From: Thermotogae bacterium | GTDB lineage: Bacteria; Thermotogota; Thermotogae; Mesoaciditogales; Mesoaciditogaceae | Length of the DNA: 55,548 bases | NCBI GenBank assembly: GCA_026988035.1 | Contig: JALSLY010000043.1 | Location: forward strand, 1-55,548 | Reading direction: 5' to 3' | Shown here: positions 44,088 through 52,909 of the stretch, one piece after another | Position numbering within the stretch: the stretch's first letter is position 1 | How the letters are laid out: every line of letters starts with the position of its first letter | Notes under the pieces: model-generated | What the model saw: only the letters and a program-made list of their open reading frames with translations | What the model was told of the DNA's origin: nothing | Database searches by the model: none | Program-made: the position numbers and the translations under genes

Positions 44088-45078
44088 ATTCACTCACCTG
44101 CTTTCTGAGATTCTGAGGATGGAAACATGCAAGGAAGTGATTGGGTTCTATTTCCTCATAAGGTGGCTCTTTTTCCCAACATTCTTTCGTAGCAAACGGA
44201 CACCGCGGAGCAAATCTACAAGAATCTGGAGCATTAAGTAGATTTGGTGGTTCACCTGGTATTGTTACCAACTCTTTTTTTTCTCCTTTTATAGAAGGAA
44301 ACGAAGACATGAGTCCCACAGTATATGGATGTGCAGGCTTTTTGAATATCGTTACGGAGTCTGAAAGCTCGACCAACTTTCCAGCATACATGATTCCGAT
44401 CTTCTCAGCGACTTCCGCTATAACGGCAATATCATGTGAAATGTATATCATTGACATGTTGAGTTTTTTCTGAATTCTGGACATTTCTTTGAGTATCATA
44501 TCCTGGACGATCACGTCAAGGGCCGTTGTTGGCTCATCAGCTATGATTATATCCGGGTTGCACGAAAGACTCATTGCAATGACTGCCCTTTGTTTCATTC
44601 CTCCAGAATATTCATGAGGATAATTATCCATCCTTTTTGGGTCAAGCCCTACAAGTTTGTACAGACTCGCAACACGTTCCCGCGCTTCTTCAAATGTAAC
44701 ATTAGGCTCATGCGTGACGATGGCTTCTATAATTTGATCTCCGACTCTGTAAACTGGATTGAGAGAGTTCATCGCAGCTTGAAATATCATCGAGATGCCA
44801 GCCCACCTAACTTTGTTCATTTCCTCTTCGCTGAGTTTCAAAAGATCTTTGCCTTTAAAGTATATATGGCCAGAAATTATCTCTGCATTTTCTGCAAGTA
44901 ATCTCATTATTGCCATTGAAGTGGTAGTTTTTCCACAGCCGGATTCTCCAACAAGCCCCATCGCTTCACCTTCATTTAGCACGAATGAAACATCGTCAGC
45001 AGCTTTGACGTATCCTGATCTTGTATTGTAATACATTTTCAGATTCTTAACTTCAAGAATAGGTTTCAAGATGCTCAC
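44074..45078 (-). CDS. ABC transporter ATPase, OppD type
   Basis: 334 aa. Walker A GESGCGKTTTSMA, signature EYSGGMKQRA, Walker B IIADEPTTALD, H-loop ISHD (Ser for Thr) and the C-terminal SCRFAPRCPFATKEC region. The GTG at 45078 shares GTGA with the previous stop; a TTG at 45069 is possible. Both ATPases end with the oligopeptide-type cysteine cluster. Confidence 0.93.
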   Translation of the reverse strand: MSILKPILEVKNLKMYYNTRSGYVKAADDVSFVLNEGEAMGLVGESGCGKTTTSMAIMRLLAENAEIISGHIYFKGKDLLKLSEEEMNKVRWAGISMIFQAAMNSLNPVYRVGDQIIEAIVTHEPNVTFEEARERVASLYKLVGLDPKRMDNYPHEYSGGMKQRAVIAMSLSCNPDIIIADEPTTALDVIVQDMILKEMSRIQKKLNMSMIYISHDIAVIAEVAEKIGIMYAGKLVELSDSVTIFKKPAHPYTVGLMSSFPSIKGEKKELVTIPGEPPNLLNAPDSCRFAPRCPFATKECWEKEPPYEEIEPNHFLACFHPQNLRKQVSEYARG

Positions 45079-46064
45079 CTTCTCCTAAGCCTTGGATTCA
45101 CAACTTCATCCAAGCCACGTCCTATAAAGTAAAACGCTCCACATATTAAAGTAATTGCCATACCAGGTGGAAGCCACAGCCACCAATAAGTACCTATATT
45201 CGTTCCAACTATGTACCCAGCTGTGTCAGCGGTGTAAATCATCAAGCCCCACGACATACGGATGTTCAATAAGCCAAAGAACGATAAAACAGCTTCAGAA
45301 AAGATCGCACCCGTCACATTAAACATCATGTACAAAAACGAAAGGGGCATAATGTTTGGAATTATGTGGTTAACTATTATATACGGATCACTTGCACCGG
45401 AGACTTTTGCCGACTCAATAAAGGGTTTTACTTTGACTATCATGGCTTGCGATCTCAAGATTATGGTTATGCCACCAAAGCCTGATAACAAACCAATTAT
45501 CAAGGCAAGCGTTAGAAGGTTTACTTGCATCATTCCACTTATAACGATCAAGAATGGTATGAAAGGAAAAAGTAAAACAAGATCGGCCAGTCTCATAAAG
45601 AAAGTGTCAACAACACCGCCATAAAAGGCTGATACCGTACCTATGAGAGTACCTAAAAAGACAGTTATCAGCGCGGCAATAATTCCAAGTGCAAATTCTC
45701 TAGGGGTTGAATAGAGAAGTTGTGCCAGAATGTCCCTTCCGAGGGGATCAGTCCCCAAAAGATGTGCTAACGACGGAGGAGCGGGATTATTCGCAATAGT
45801 AAAATCGTAACCGGTTACTGGATTGTATGAGACCATGGCATTCAAACTCGTCGATTTCCATATAGTCGAAGCCAATATTGGATAAACAACGAATCCAGCC
45901 ACAGCAAATATTATGACTATCCAGAGTCCCAACATGCCTATCTTGGATTCTGAAAAGATCCTCCAATTTTCTTTGAAAGCCCTCCACATTAACTTTACTT
46001 TTATTTTGAACGGTGATTCGAAGATCTCTGAGGAGGCAGTCATTCCTTCTGTTGTATTTGCCAT
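45075..46064 (-). CDS. ABC transporter permease, OppC type
   Basis: 329 aa inner-membrane subunit. After the first membrane segment there is an external loop of about 45 residues, then AHLLGTDPLGRDILAQLLYSTP, the EAA-like loop FIESAKVSGASDPYIIVNHIIPN and the end LDEVVNPRLRRR. The ATG has GAGGAGGTG 6 nt upstream. It follows the OppB-type gene by 13 nt. Confidence 0.92.
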   Translation of the reverse strand: MANTTEGMTASSEIFESPFKIKVKLMWRAFKENWRIFSESKIGMLGLWIVIIFAVAGFVVYPILASTIWKSTSLNAMVSYNPVTGYDFTIANNPAPPSLAHLLGTDPLGRDILAQLLYSTPREFALGIIAALITVFLGTLIGTVSAFYGGVVDTFFMRLADLVLLFPFIPFLIVISGMMQVNLLTLALIIGLLSGFGGITIILRSQAMIVKVKPFIESAKVSGASDPYIIVNHIIPNIMPLSFLYMMFNVTGAIFSEAVLSFFGLLNIRMSWGLMIYTADTAGYIVGTNIGTYWWLWLPPGMAITLICGAFYFIGRGLDEVVNPRLRRR

Positions 46065-46077
46065 TGTTCACACCTCC

Positions 46078-47232
46078 TCAATATCGAATCCTTGGGTCAA
46101 GAAACGCATACACGATGTCAATGACTAAATGGGCAAAGAGCACGAATATCCCAGTAAAAATCAGAGCGCCTGAGGCAAGAGGATAATCTTTGGCAAGAAC
46201 AGAATCAAGTAGCGTCATGCCCATACCTGGCCATGAGAAAAGTGTTTCGGTGATGACCCCGCCGCTGACAACAAAACCCATTGACAACACAAAATTTGTA
46301 ATAACAGGTAACATAGCAGTGCGCGCAGCATGTTTGTCACGCACTACTTTATCCGGAAGCCCCTTAGCGCGTGCCGTGGTTATAAAATCTTCCTTGATCG
46401 TTTCAAGCATCGAATCACGCATAACAAGCATCGTACCAGCATAAGAAATTATGGTTACCGCCATAACCGGCAAGATCATGTGCCACAGTATATCAAAACC
46501 ATATATTCCAACAGGACTTACTGCCCACCAAAATACAGCTAAAGCTATCGCGATCGCAGTTGAAATATAAAAAATGATCTTTCTCGTTTTAACCCTATGT
46601 GAAACTTTCTGTGCTATTGCAAAAGAGGCAAGCATCGCAAGTCCAATAAGTGATATGGTAAGAAGCAGATACAGAAAGATCGTTTGAGCATTAAGGTTGG
46701 TACGAATCCAAAGATCGGGATTTAGGAACTGGTTCAGTGGGAAAATACCCAAATAAGATCCGAAAAACCATATCAAAGTGAAAATCAAAAGAGGTGTGAA
46801 GACGGTATATGCTATAACGCCAACGACTGTTGAAACATACTCCGAAGTTTTTCCTCTTTTCCATGCAAGGGATTTTCCTGAAGCAAAGCCTACAAAAAAA
46901 GCAATAAGAGTTGCTGTTGTGAAAAGCAAAATGGTCCTTGGCAATCTCCGCGCGATAATTGTCCAAACTGGGGTCGGATAAAATGAATAGGAGATCCCCA
47001 GATTGAATGTAAAAATATTTTTCAGGTAGAGCACAAATTGCACGGGCAGAGGTTGAGTAAGGCCAAAGGCTTTTAAAATGGACTCACGAGCTGCAGGGGT
47101 AAGATTAGGATTAGTGGCTAATACTGCCTCAATGCCGCCAGGCATAGAATGAAGCAGAAAAAAAACTACTGCCACATAAATTACTAACAGTATGAGAATT
47201 TGCGCAAGCCGATTTCCTATATACTTGATCAT
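46078..47232 (-). CDS. ABC transporter permease, OppB type with extra membrane segments
   Basis: 384 aa, about 45-50 residues longer than the partner in operon 1 (338 aa). The ends match the family (GNRLAQILILLVIYVAVVFF; DFITTARAKGLPDKVVRDKH; IDIVYAFLDPRIRY). The extra length is in the middle, about residues 190-250, where two more hydrophobic segments lie around the basic loop AQKVSHRVKTRKI. This form is known to me from transporters of Thermotoga thought to carry sugars; the link is inference. ATG with GGAAGGTG upstream. Confidence 0.9.
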   Translation of the reverse strand: MIKYIGNRLAQILILLVIYVAVVFFLLHSMPGGIEAVLATNPNLTPAARESILKAFGLTQPLPVQFVLYLKNIFTFNLGISYSFYPTPVWTIIARRLPRTILLFTTATLIAFFVGFASGKSLAWKRGKTSEYVSTVVGVIAYTVFTPLLIFTLIWFFGSYLGIFPLNQFLNPDLWIRTNLNAQTIFLYLLLTISLIGLAMLASFAIAQKVSHRVKTRKIIFYISTAIAIALAVFWWAVSPVGIYGFDILWHMILPVMAVTIISYAGTMLVMRDSMLETIKEDFITTARAKGLPDKVVRDKHAARTAMLPVITNFVLSMGFVVSGGVITETLFSWPGMGMTLLDSVLAKDYPLASGALIFTGIFVLFAHLVIDIVYAFLDPRIRY

Positions 47233-47269
47233 ACGATTTCACCTTCCACTGTTCTTCCTCCTTCTTTAG

Positions 47270-47300
47270 TTTTTAAAAGCCGGGCCGTTTATGGCCCGGC
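47270..47300 (-). terminator. Attenuating hairpin after binding-protein gene 2
   Basis: Minus strand: 8-bp stem GCCGGGCC / GGCCCGGC (47279-47300) followed by TTTTAAAAAC. It mirrors the arrangement in operon 1 and would leave binding protein in excess over permease. Confidence 0.7.
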
Positions 47301-47320
47301 AAGAAAACTATAAATTTCGT

Positions 47321-49180
47321 TTATTTTGCATACTCAACAGCTTTGACAAGGGATGTTTCACCATAGCCAGAATAGCCAGACTGTATTCCATCGAGAGCCT
47401 TGGTGTAAGCAAATTCAATCTTGTCAGTACGATAGGCTTCGAGCATTGGCGATGTAAAGAGCACCACATAAGGTACATCTTTGTTAAGTATTTCTTCAGC
47501 TTTAAACGCATACTCGCGCGCTTTGTCCATGTTTGTTTGATCGACAAATTCATCGGCAACCTTGTCAAATTCGGGGTTATCATAACCAGGAGTGTTAAAT
47601 CCACCAGGTCCTGCGTTCTTCGAATAGAAGAAATCTCTGATGTAATCTGGATATATGGTGATCCCCCAACCAAGCATGTATATATCAAAATTGAAATTTT
47701 CACTCCACACTGCGCTAACAATATTGTTGAAGCTTGTTAGGTCAGCAACTATCGGTATGCCTATATCATTGGCCCATTTTTCAATCCACAACGCCGCCGT
47801 GGCTCTCATTGGGTCATACCCAGCAGATGGAGCCATCATTTTTATCTGCTTGATCAGTTTACCATCAGGAGCAATGAGTCCCATTCCACGCTGAACAAGA
47901 TGACCATTCTTGATCTTTGGCGGAACAAGCCATGTGTAACCTGCATCCTTAAGAACTTTGATGGCAGCCTCATAACGCTGAATAGTGGTCATTCCCGCAC
48001 CGTATGGTTTTATATTTGGATCGTACCAGAACTTGTTGCCGGGTGGTACAACCGTGGAAAGCGGTATTGCCACACCTTGCAATATTTTGTTGCAAAGCAT
48101 ATTTCTGTCGACCAAATAAGCAACGGCAACACGGAACGCTCTATCACTCATCGGATAACGTCTCATATTGAAAGCGATGTATCTAAATCCAAGAGACGGG
48201 TTGCTTACGATTTTGATATTCGGATTAGTCTTGAGCTGTGCAACGAAGCCTTTCTGCATACCGTTTGGATTAAGTATGAACCCTACAGTACCTTTAAGAA
48301 GAGCAGAAACAGCGGCAGACTGGTTCTGGTAAATCTTATAGACTATTGAGTCCACATAAGGACCTGTAACGAACTTGTGATCGATCTTTCCTTCAGCCTT
48401 GCCATAATATGTATCATCCTTGTTGAGTTTTGGAATAACGTAGCGAATCGCGCCATTTGCATATTCTATTTCCTCTTGCCCTTTGAAAGTATAGTTTGGA
48501 ACAGCTTTAGCCTCAAGGAAAGCACCTTTTTGCCATTTCGGAAGTGTGAAAGCTCCTATAGACGGTTCATTCAAAACAGGGCCATAAGACATCATGTATT
48601 TTGATGGATCTTTTGTCTTGAGAGCTTTTTCATATATAGGTTCCCAATATTTCTTCTGAACGATCGTACTCATAAGGACACCAAAGATGAACTTTCCACT
48701 TGGTTTATGAATATAGATTTTAACTGTGTAATTGTCCACCTTTACGATCTTATCGAAGACAGTTGGATCGAGGGCAGATTTCCAGTTACCTGGCATTCCA
48801 AGTTTAAAAGGTACCTCGTAAGAGAAAACCACATCATCTGCGGTAAAAGGTGTTCCATCAGACCATTTTACACCTTTAAGTAGCTTAACAGTTGTAACGT
48901 ACAGAGTTTTCCCATTTTCGGTGACTTTCTTGAGTGGCGTCCAAAAACCATCCGCAAGATTGGGTACCACCTGGTAGGTTAAATCTGATTGCCCATACAA
49001 ACTTCCATATTTTACCAGACCGGGATAGAAATTCCATGCCGTTGCATTTGGTCCAAGCATAGACCAAATGTTAAGAGTTGTTACGCCTGAAAGCATTGCA
49101 TAGTTGACCACTCCCGCGCCAAGGGTTAAGACACCAAGAGCTACCACCACTACCAATACCAACATAGAGACTTTCCTCAT
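47321..49180 (-). CDS. ABC transporter substrate-binding protein 2 (family 5)
   Basis: 619 aa, longer than the 522-aa protein of operon 1. Signal peptide MRKVSMLVLVVVVALGVLTLGA, no lipobox. Family features: VVPNLADGFW, then LLKGVKWSDGTPFTADDVVFSY (in part), FRVAVAYLVDRNMLCNKI and the end YSGYGETSLVKAVEYAK. Long relatives in Thermotogota bind oligosaccharides; the ligand here is unknown. The ATG has GGGGGG 8 nt upstream. It is the first gene of operon 2 behind a consensus promoter. Confidence 0.92.
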   Translation of the reverse strand: MRKVSMLVLVVVVALGVLTLGAGVVNYAMLSGVTTLNIWSMLGPNATAWNFYPGLVKYGSLYGQSDLTYQVVPNLADGFWTPLKKVTENGKTLYVTTVKLLKGVKWSDGTPFTADDVVFSYEVPFKLGMPGNWKSALDPTVFDKIVKVDNYTVKIYIHKPSGKFIFGVLMSTIVQKKYWEPIYEKALKTKDPSKYMMSYGPVLNEPSIGAFTLPKWQKGAFLEAKAVPNYTFKGQEEIEYANGAIRYVIPKLNKDDTYYGKAEGKIDHKFVTGPYVDSIVYKIYQNQSAAVSALLKGTVGFILNPNGMQKGFVAQLKTNPNIKIVSNPSLGFRYIAFNMRRYPMSDRAFRVAVAYLVDRNMLCNKILQGVAIPLSTVVPPGNKFWYDPNIKPYGAGMTTIQRYEAAIKVLKDAGYTWLVPPKIKNGHLVQRGMGLIAPDGKLIKQIKMMAPSAGYDPMRATAALWIEKWANDIGIPIVADLTSFNNIVSAVWSENFNFDIYMLGWGITIYPDYIRDFFYSKNAGPGGFNTPGYDNPEFDKVADEFVDQTNMDKAREYAFKAEEILNKDVPYVVLFTSPMLEAYRTDKIEFAYTKALDGIQSGYSGYGETSLVKAVEYAK

Positions 49181-49206
49181 GCATGAAGCCCCCCTTCAAA
49201 AATTTT

Positions 49207-49223
49207 TTCTCCTTACCGGAGAA
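49207..49223 (-). other. Leader hairpin of ABC operon 2
   Basis: TTCTCC-GGTAA-GGAGAA on the minus strand followed by AAAAAATTTTTG, in the leader between promoter and binding-protein gene. It may protect the 5' end; not a terminator, because A precedes the T-run. Confidence 0.4.
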
Positions 49224-49234
49224 TCACAATCGAT

Positions 49235-49263
49235 ATTATAACGCGCTCTTAACAAGTTGTCAA
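49235..49263 (-). promoter_or_regulatory. Consensus promoter of ABC operon 2
   Basis: Minus strand TTGACA (49258-49263), 17-nt spacer, TATAAT (49235-49240): a perfect sigma-70 consensus, the best in the window. No clear operator overlaps it, so the operon may be expressed strongly. Confidence 0.85.
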
Positions 49264-49319
49264 GGCTTAGACGAAAGACACATCCGAAAGTTAACACCCC
49301 AATCAGCGAAATCATTTCG

Positions 49320-50315
49320 TTACGAATTTGTATTTTGATCCACGTTCCACTCATGTTCTTTTTTCAAGGGACGATTCATGAGTTCGAAAACCATTGCCTT
49401 AGGTGAAATACCTTCATATACCAAAGAATAAACAGCTTGAGCTATTGGCACCTCAACATGAAGTCTTTTCGCCAAATTAAGTTCTGCCACAACAGTGTGA
49501 AGTCCCTCTGCAATAAAAGTACTTTCCTTTGGAACACCAAGCCCCTTTCCTATGATCTCTCCAACTTTTCGATTTCTGCTATGACGGCTTGTACATGTTA
49601 CCACTAGATCCCCTAATCCCGAAAGTCCCATGAATGTCAAAGGGTGCGCACCTAATTTAACACCTATTCGTGTGATTTCAGCAAGACCACGCGTCACGAT
49701 CGCCGCTTTGGAATTATCCCATCCACCAAGTCCGTCTACCACCCCCGCCGCAATTGCTATAACATTTTTTAGAGCACCTCCCACTTCAATACCCGTGAGA
49801 TCCTCACTCGTATAAACTCTGAATTTTGAAGAGCTAAAAAGCTTTTGAACGATTTCAGAGAATTCGAACTTCCTTGATGAAACAACAACACTGGTTGGAA
49901 TATCGGTCGCAACTTCCTCCGCATGGCTTGGTCCCGAAAGTGAAGCATAATCGATGTTCTTGATGTACTCCTTAAAAACTTCTTCCATGCGCTTTAAAGT
50001 TTTGATCTCTATTCCCTTGGCTAAATTTACAATTCCATCCGCTTTGAATTTCACAAACTCAAGTGTCTCACGAACATGCTGTGCAGGTACGCCAAAAACT
50101 GCGATGTCACAAGTTGGAATTTCTTCAAACCAAGAAAACTTTAAGGAATTGGGAAGTTTCACTCCCGGAAGGTGCTTTTTGTTTTCCTTGACTTCTTTCA
50201 TTTTATCTGCATCACACCGTCGTCTTGCGCAAAGCGTTACTTCGTGACCATTTTTGATCAGCAATCTTGCAATTGCCGTTGACCATGCCCCTGCGCCTAC
50301 GATTGATATTTTCAA
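49320..50315 (-). CDS. gpsA: Glycerol-3-phosphate dehydrogenase [NAD(P)+]
   Basis: Makes sn-glycerol 3-phosphate for phospholipids. 331 aa. N-terminal nucleotide motif GAGAWSTAIA, NLAKGIE, SGPSHAEEVA and the catalytic-lysine segment GALKNVIAIAAGVVDGLG. The start is a TTG at 50315 preceded by GGAGGTG at 9 nt, giving the normal MKISIVGAG beginning. It stands alone, divergent from the next gene. Confidence 0.94.
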   Translation of the reverse strand: MKISIVGAGAWSTAIARLLIKNGHEVTLCARRRCDADKMKEVKENKKHLPGVKLPNSLKFSWFEEIPTCDIAVFGVPAQHVRETLEFVKFKADGIVNLAKGIEIKTLKRMEEVFKEYIKNIDYASLSGPSHAEEVATDIPTSVVVSSRKFEFSEIVQKLFSSSKFRVYTSEDLTGIEVGGALKNVIAIAAGVVDGLGGWDNSKAAIVTRGLAEITRIGVKLGAHPLTFMGLSGLGDLVVTCTSRHSRNRKVGEIIGKGLGVPKESTFIAEGLHTVVAELNLAKRLHVEVPIAQAVYSLVYEGISPKAMVFELMNRPLKKEHEWNVDQNTNS

Positions 50316-50483
50316 TTCTCGTTACACCTCCATTAGATACTTGCACTGCATAGGGAACCCACCTCTCAAAAGAAGTATAGTATAATCAAAACACAATATC
50401 AAAGAGAAGTGATTTAGAGGAAAAAACATCGCCAGAGGTGTTAATATCGAAAGGAGGAGTTTAAAATTAAAAGATACAACATT

Positions 50484-51254
50484 TTGAAGCGGGTGGCAAG
50501 AGAAAAAACAAAAGAGGCTAAAATCTCTGATTACGTTATGGGAATATCCCTATGCGCAGTTACTTTGAGTGACGGAAGAGCTGGTGTTGCTTATACTGAC
50601 AGAAAAGCGATCCCATGGGGTTGTTCTATTTACGATGAACTGCCAAAGGTGGGAGTTCCAGCAGAAGAATTCATCAACATGTTTGACTCAAATGACACTT
50701 TAACACGCTCTTTGGGAATGGCAACAATAAATGCATGTATAAATGAGTGGGATCGTGCGACACATAATGTTTCTCCCACTTCCGCGACCAAGGCAACAGC
50801 CACGAAGGGAACATTTAAAGCGGTTGATGTCATGGAAGAAGTCGAGATGTCAAAATCAGACGTGGTGGGAATGGTTGGCTATTTTGACCCAATGATCGAT
50901 GATATAAAAAAGCAATCGAAAGAACTATACATCTTTGAACAAGAGAGAATGCCGGAAACATTTTCACCTGAAAAGATACCGGAACTTCTTCCGAAATGTG
51001 ACGTTCTACTCATTTCGGCTACGACAATAATGAACAGAACATACGATTCCATAATTAAATACGCGAAAACGAATAAAGTAGTTATACTTGGCCCTTCTAC
51101 GCCAATATGCCCCGAAGCTTTTCCGGAAGTTAAGGTTTTCGGCGCAACAATTGTAACACCTGATGCAATCAAAATTGTCTACCATGGAGGAGGAACTAGA
51201 AATTTGTACAAAGAAAAAGCGGGGAAAAAAGTGACATTGGTGGTAAAAAACTGA
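50484..51254 (+). CDS. DUF4213/DUF364 family protein (Rossmann-like)
   Basis: 256 aa from the first standard start, TTG at 50484. N-terminal part (GISLCAVTLSDGRAGVAYTD) matches the DUF4213 type and the C-terminal part (GPSTPICPEAFPEVKVFGATIV and YHGGGTRN) the DUF364 type; this family is suspected to bind metal or a metal chelate. The best ribosome-binding site, GGAGG at 50453-50457, is 26 nt from the TTG but 8 nt from an in-frame ATT at 50466, so the true start may be ATT, six residues longer. A TATAAT lies at 50381-50386 with no good -35. Confidence 0.82.
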   Translation: MKRVAREKTKEAKISDYVMGISLCAVTLSDGRAGVAYTDRKAIPWGCSIYDELPKVGVPAEEFINMFDSNDTLTRSLGMATINACINEWDRATHNVSPTSATKATATKGTFKAVDVMEEVEMSKSDVVGMVGYFDPMIDDIKKQSKELYIFEQERMPETFSPEKIPELLPKCDVLLISATTIMNRTYDSIIKYAKTNKVVILGPSTPICPEAFPEVKVFGATIVTPDAIKIVYHGGGTRNLYKEKAGKKVTLVVKN

Positions 51255-51432
51255 TGTCATCCTGAACCGATCATAGGTCATCCTGAACTTGATTCAGGAT
51301 CTTATACTTGATTCAGCGTAGCAACTTGTTGCGTAAGTCATGCTGTACCTGATACATCTGATAGAGTCTTAAACCGACATGTCATCCCAGACTTGCTCCG
51401 GGATTTCATCCTTAGATTCCGGGTCAAGCTCG
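51255..51432. repeat. REP-like palindrome cluster C
   Basis: A third, more diverged copy of the palindrome family: ATCCTGAACTTGATTCAGGAT, the TTGATTCAGCGTAGCAACTT linker shared with cluster B, TCATGCTGTACCTGATACAT and a broken TTAGATTCCGGGTC unit. It lies between the DUF4213 gene and rsmG. GCAATTCATGAATT follows at 51448-51461. Confidence 0.8.
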
Positions 51433-51513
51433 AGATCTTTGATAGGAGCAATTCATGAATTTATAAAGCTTGTTTTAAAAATCAAACATGAGATAAGTGA
51501 GGAAGGAGGCATC

Positions 51514-52149
51514 ATGGAATTACTTGTGCCACTTAGAACCAACGATCTTGATATTGAAATAAAAACGATGGACAGTTTGAGAAAATATGTTAAATTTCTT
51601 GAAAAGTGGAATAATGTCCGTGCTCTCACATCAGTATCGGCAAGAGAAATTCCCTATGTCTTTGTGGTTGAACCCTTGCTGGCTGCTAAAGCACTTTCGG
51701 AATTTGTGAAGCCAGTGACGTGCATCGATATAGGAACCGGCTTTGGAAATCCAGGTGTGGCCATGTCAGCTTACTTCAAAGATACTCAATTTCTGTTAGT
51801 CGATTCATCTCAAAAGAAAACAGCTTTGCTCAGGAGTGCTCTTGATATGGCTGGAATCAAAAATGTTGAGGTGATAACAAAGCGAGTCGAGGAACTCGCT
51901 AAAACGCATAGCAATTCTTTTGATTTAGTTGTGTCAAGAGGTGTAGGCTCACTTGAAAAAGTGACCATGTATGCTAAGGATTTTGCTAAGCCTAACGGAG
52001 TTGTTGCAATATTCAAGGCACGGATTGATCAACAAGAAGCATCTGAAATAGGAAATGATCTGAAATTTGAACGTATTATTAATCTCAACGTTCTATACCC
52101 ACTGAAAAAAGTTCACAGGTACGTAGTTGTGTACAGGAAGATGATCTGA
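51514..52149 (+). CDS. rsmG: 16S rRNA m7G527 methyltransferase
   Basis: Adds a 7-methyl group to G527 of 16S rRNA using SAM. 211 aa from the ATG at 51514, which has GGAGG 5 nt upstream. SAM motif CIDIGTGFGNPGVAMSA and the family stretch DLVVSRGVGSLEKV are present; ends LKKVHRYVVVYRK. Upstream codons in frame lie in the repeat region and are rejected. Loss of this enzyme gives low-level streptomycin resistance in E. coli. Followed at once by the LipM-like gene. Confidence 0.92.
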   Translation: MELLVPLRTNDLDIEIKTMDSLRKYVKFLEKWNNVRALTSVSAREIPYVFVVEPLLAAKALSEFVKPVTCIDIGTGFGNPGVAMSAYFKDTQFLLVDSSQKKTALLRSALDMAGIKNVEVITKRVEELAKTHSNSFDLVVSRGVGSLEKVTMYAKDFAKPNGVVAIFKARIDQQEASEIGNDLKFERIINLNVLYPLKKVHRYVVVYRKMI

Positions 52150-52150
52150 G

Positions 52151-52909
52151 TTGAAATGGTATTTGATCGATTCAGGTGCTTTTAACGGAGAGCGCAATAT
52201 GTCAATTGATCTCGCGATGATGGACACAGTACAAAACGGAACTCCCATTTTGCGTTTATATGAGTGGGATATTCCAACACTTTCACTTGGAAAGTTCCAA
52301 AATCTCGACGAAATAAACGTTGATTACCTGAAAAAAATGGGATTTGGTCTGGTAAGGCGTCCAAGTGGTGGGCGTGCCGTTCTTCATTATGACGAGTTAA
52401 CTTATGCTGTCGCAGTCCCGGAATCCATGATGCCAAAAAGTATTATAAAGACTTACCTTGAAATTTCTAAAGCACTTGTGAAAGGATTAAACGCAATTGG
52501 ATTAAACTGTGAGATCGCTAAAGAACATGTCAAAGAGAGATATACAAAATTTGCAGCGTGCTTTGCCACTACCTCTCTTCACGAGATAACAATAGATAGC
52601 AAAAAATTCATTGGAAGTGCACAAACACGCAGAAATGGAGTTGTTCTACAGCATGGCTCCATTCCGATGAAATGCCATTTCAATGAATACGCAAATAGCT
52701 TTAAAACAACACAAGAACAAGTAAAAATACTTGCCAAAAGGCTTGAAAAATCAACTACATGTGTTTCAAAGCACGTAAATGTTGGAATTGAAGATGTGAA
52801 AAATGCAGTTATTAATGGTTTTTGCAGCGTTTTCGGCGCGGAATTCGTGCCTTTTTACGAAGAGATAGATTGGAAAAAACACGTTATGGATGTGAAGATA
52901 TGGGATTAA
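52151..52909 (+). CDS. lipM: Octanoyltransferase, LipM type (lipoate biosynthesis)
   Basis: 252 aa of the biotin/lipoate ligase fold. Moves octanoyl groups from acyl carrier protein to the glycine-cleavage H protein or other lipoyl domains. RRPSGGRAVLHYDELTYAV is the acyl-binding motif. The stretch CFATTSLHEITIDSKKFIG (Cys followed by GSAQTRR and LQHGSIPM) matches LipM, where this Cys is catalytic. A lipoate ligase is the alternative. The start is a TTG 1 nt after rsmG, with AGGAAG upstream. It overlaps rsmI by 10 nt. Confidence 0.8.
   Translation: MKWYLIDSGAFNGERNMSIDLAMMDTVQNGTPILRLYEWDIPTLSLGKFQNLDEINVDYLKKMGFGLVRRPSGGRAVLHYDELTYAVAVPESMMPKSIIKTYLEISKALVKGLNAIGLNCEIAKEHVKERYTKFAACFATTSLHEITIDSKKFIGSAQTRRNGVVLQHGSIPMKCHFNEYANSFKTTQEQVKILAKRLEKSTTCVSKHVNVGIEDVKNAVINGFCSVFGAEFVPFYEEIDWKKHVMDVKIWD

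Noticed and set aside
51379-51513. Longer N-terminus for RsmG
   Set aside because: It lies in the repeat region, whereas the ATG at 51514 follows GGAGG and matches the family start.
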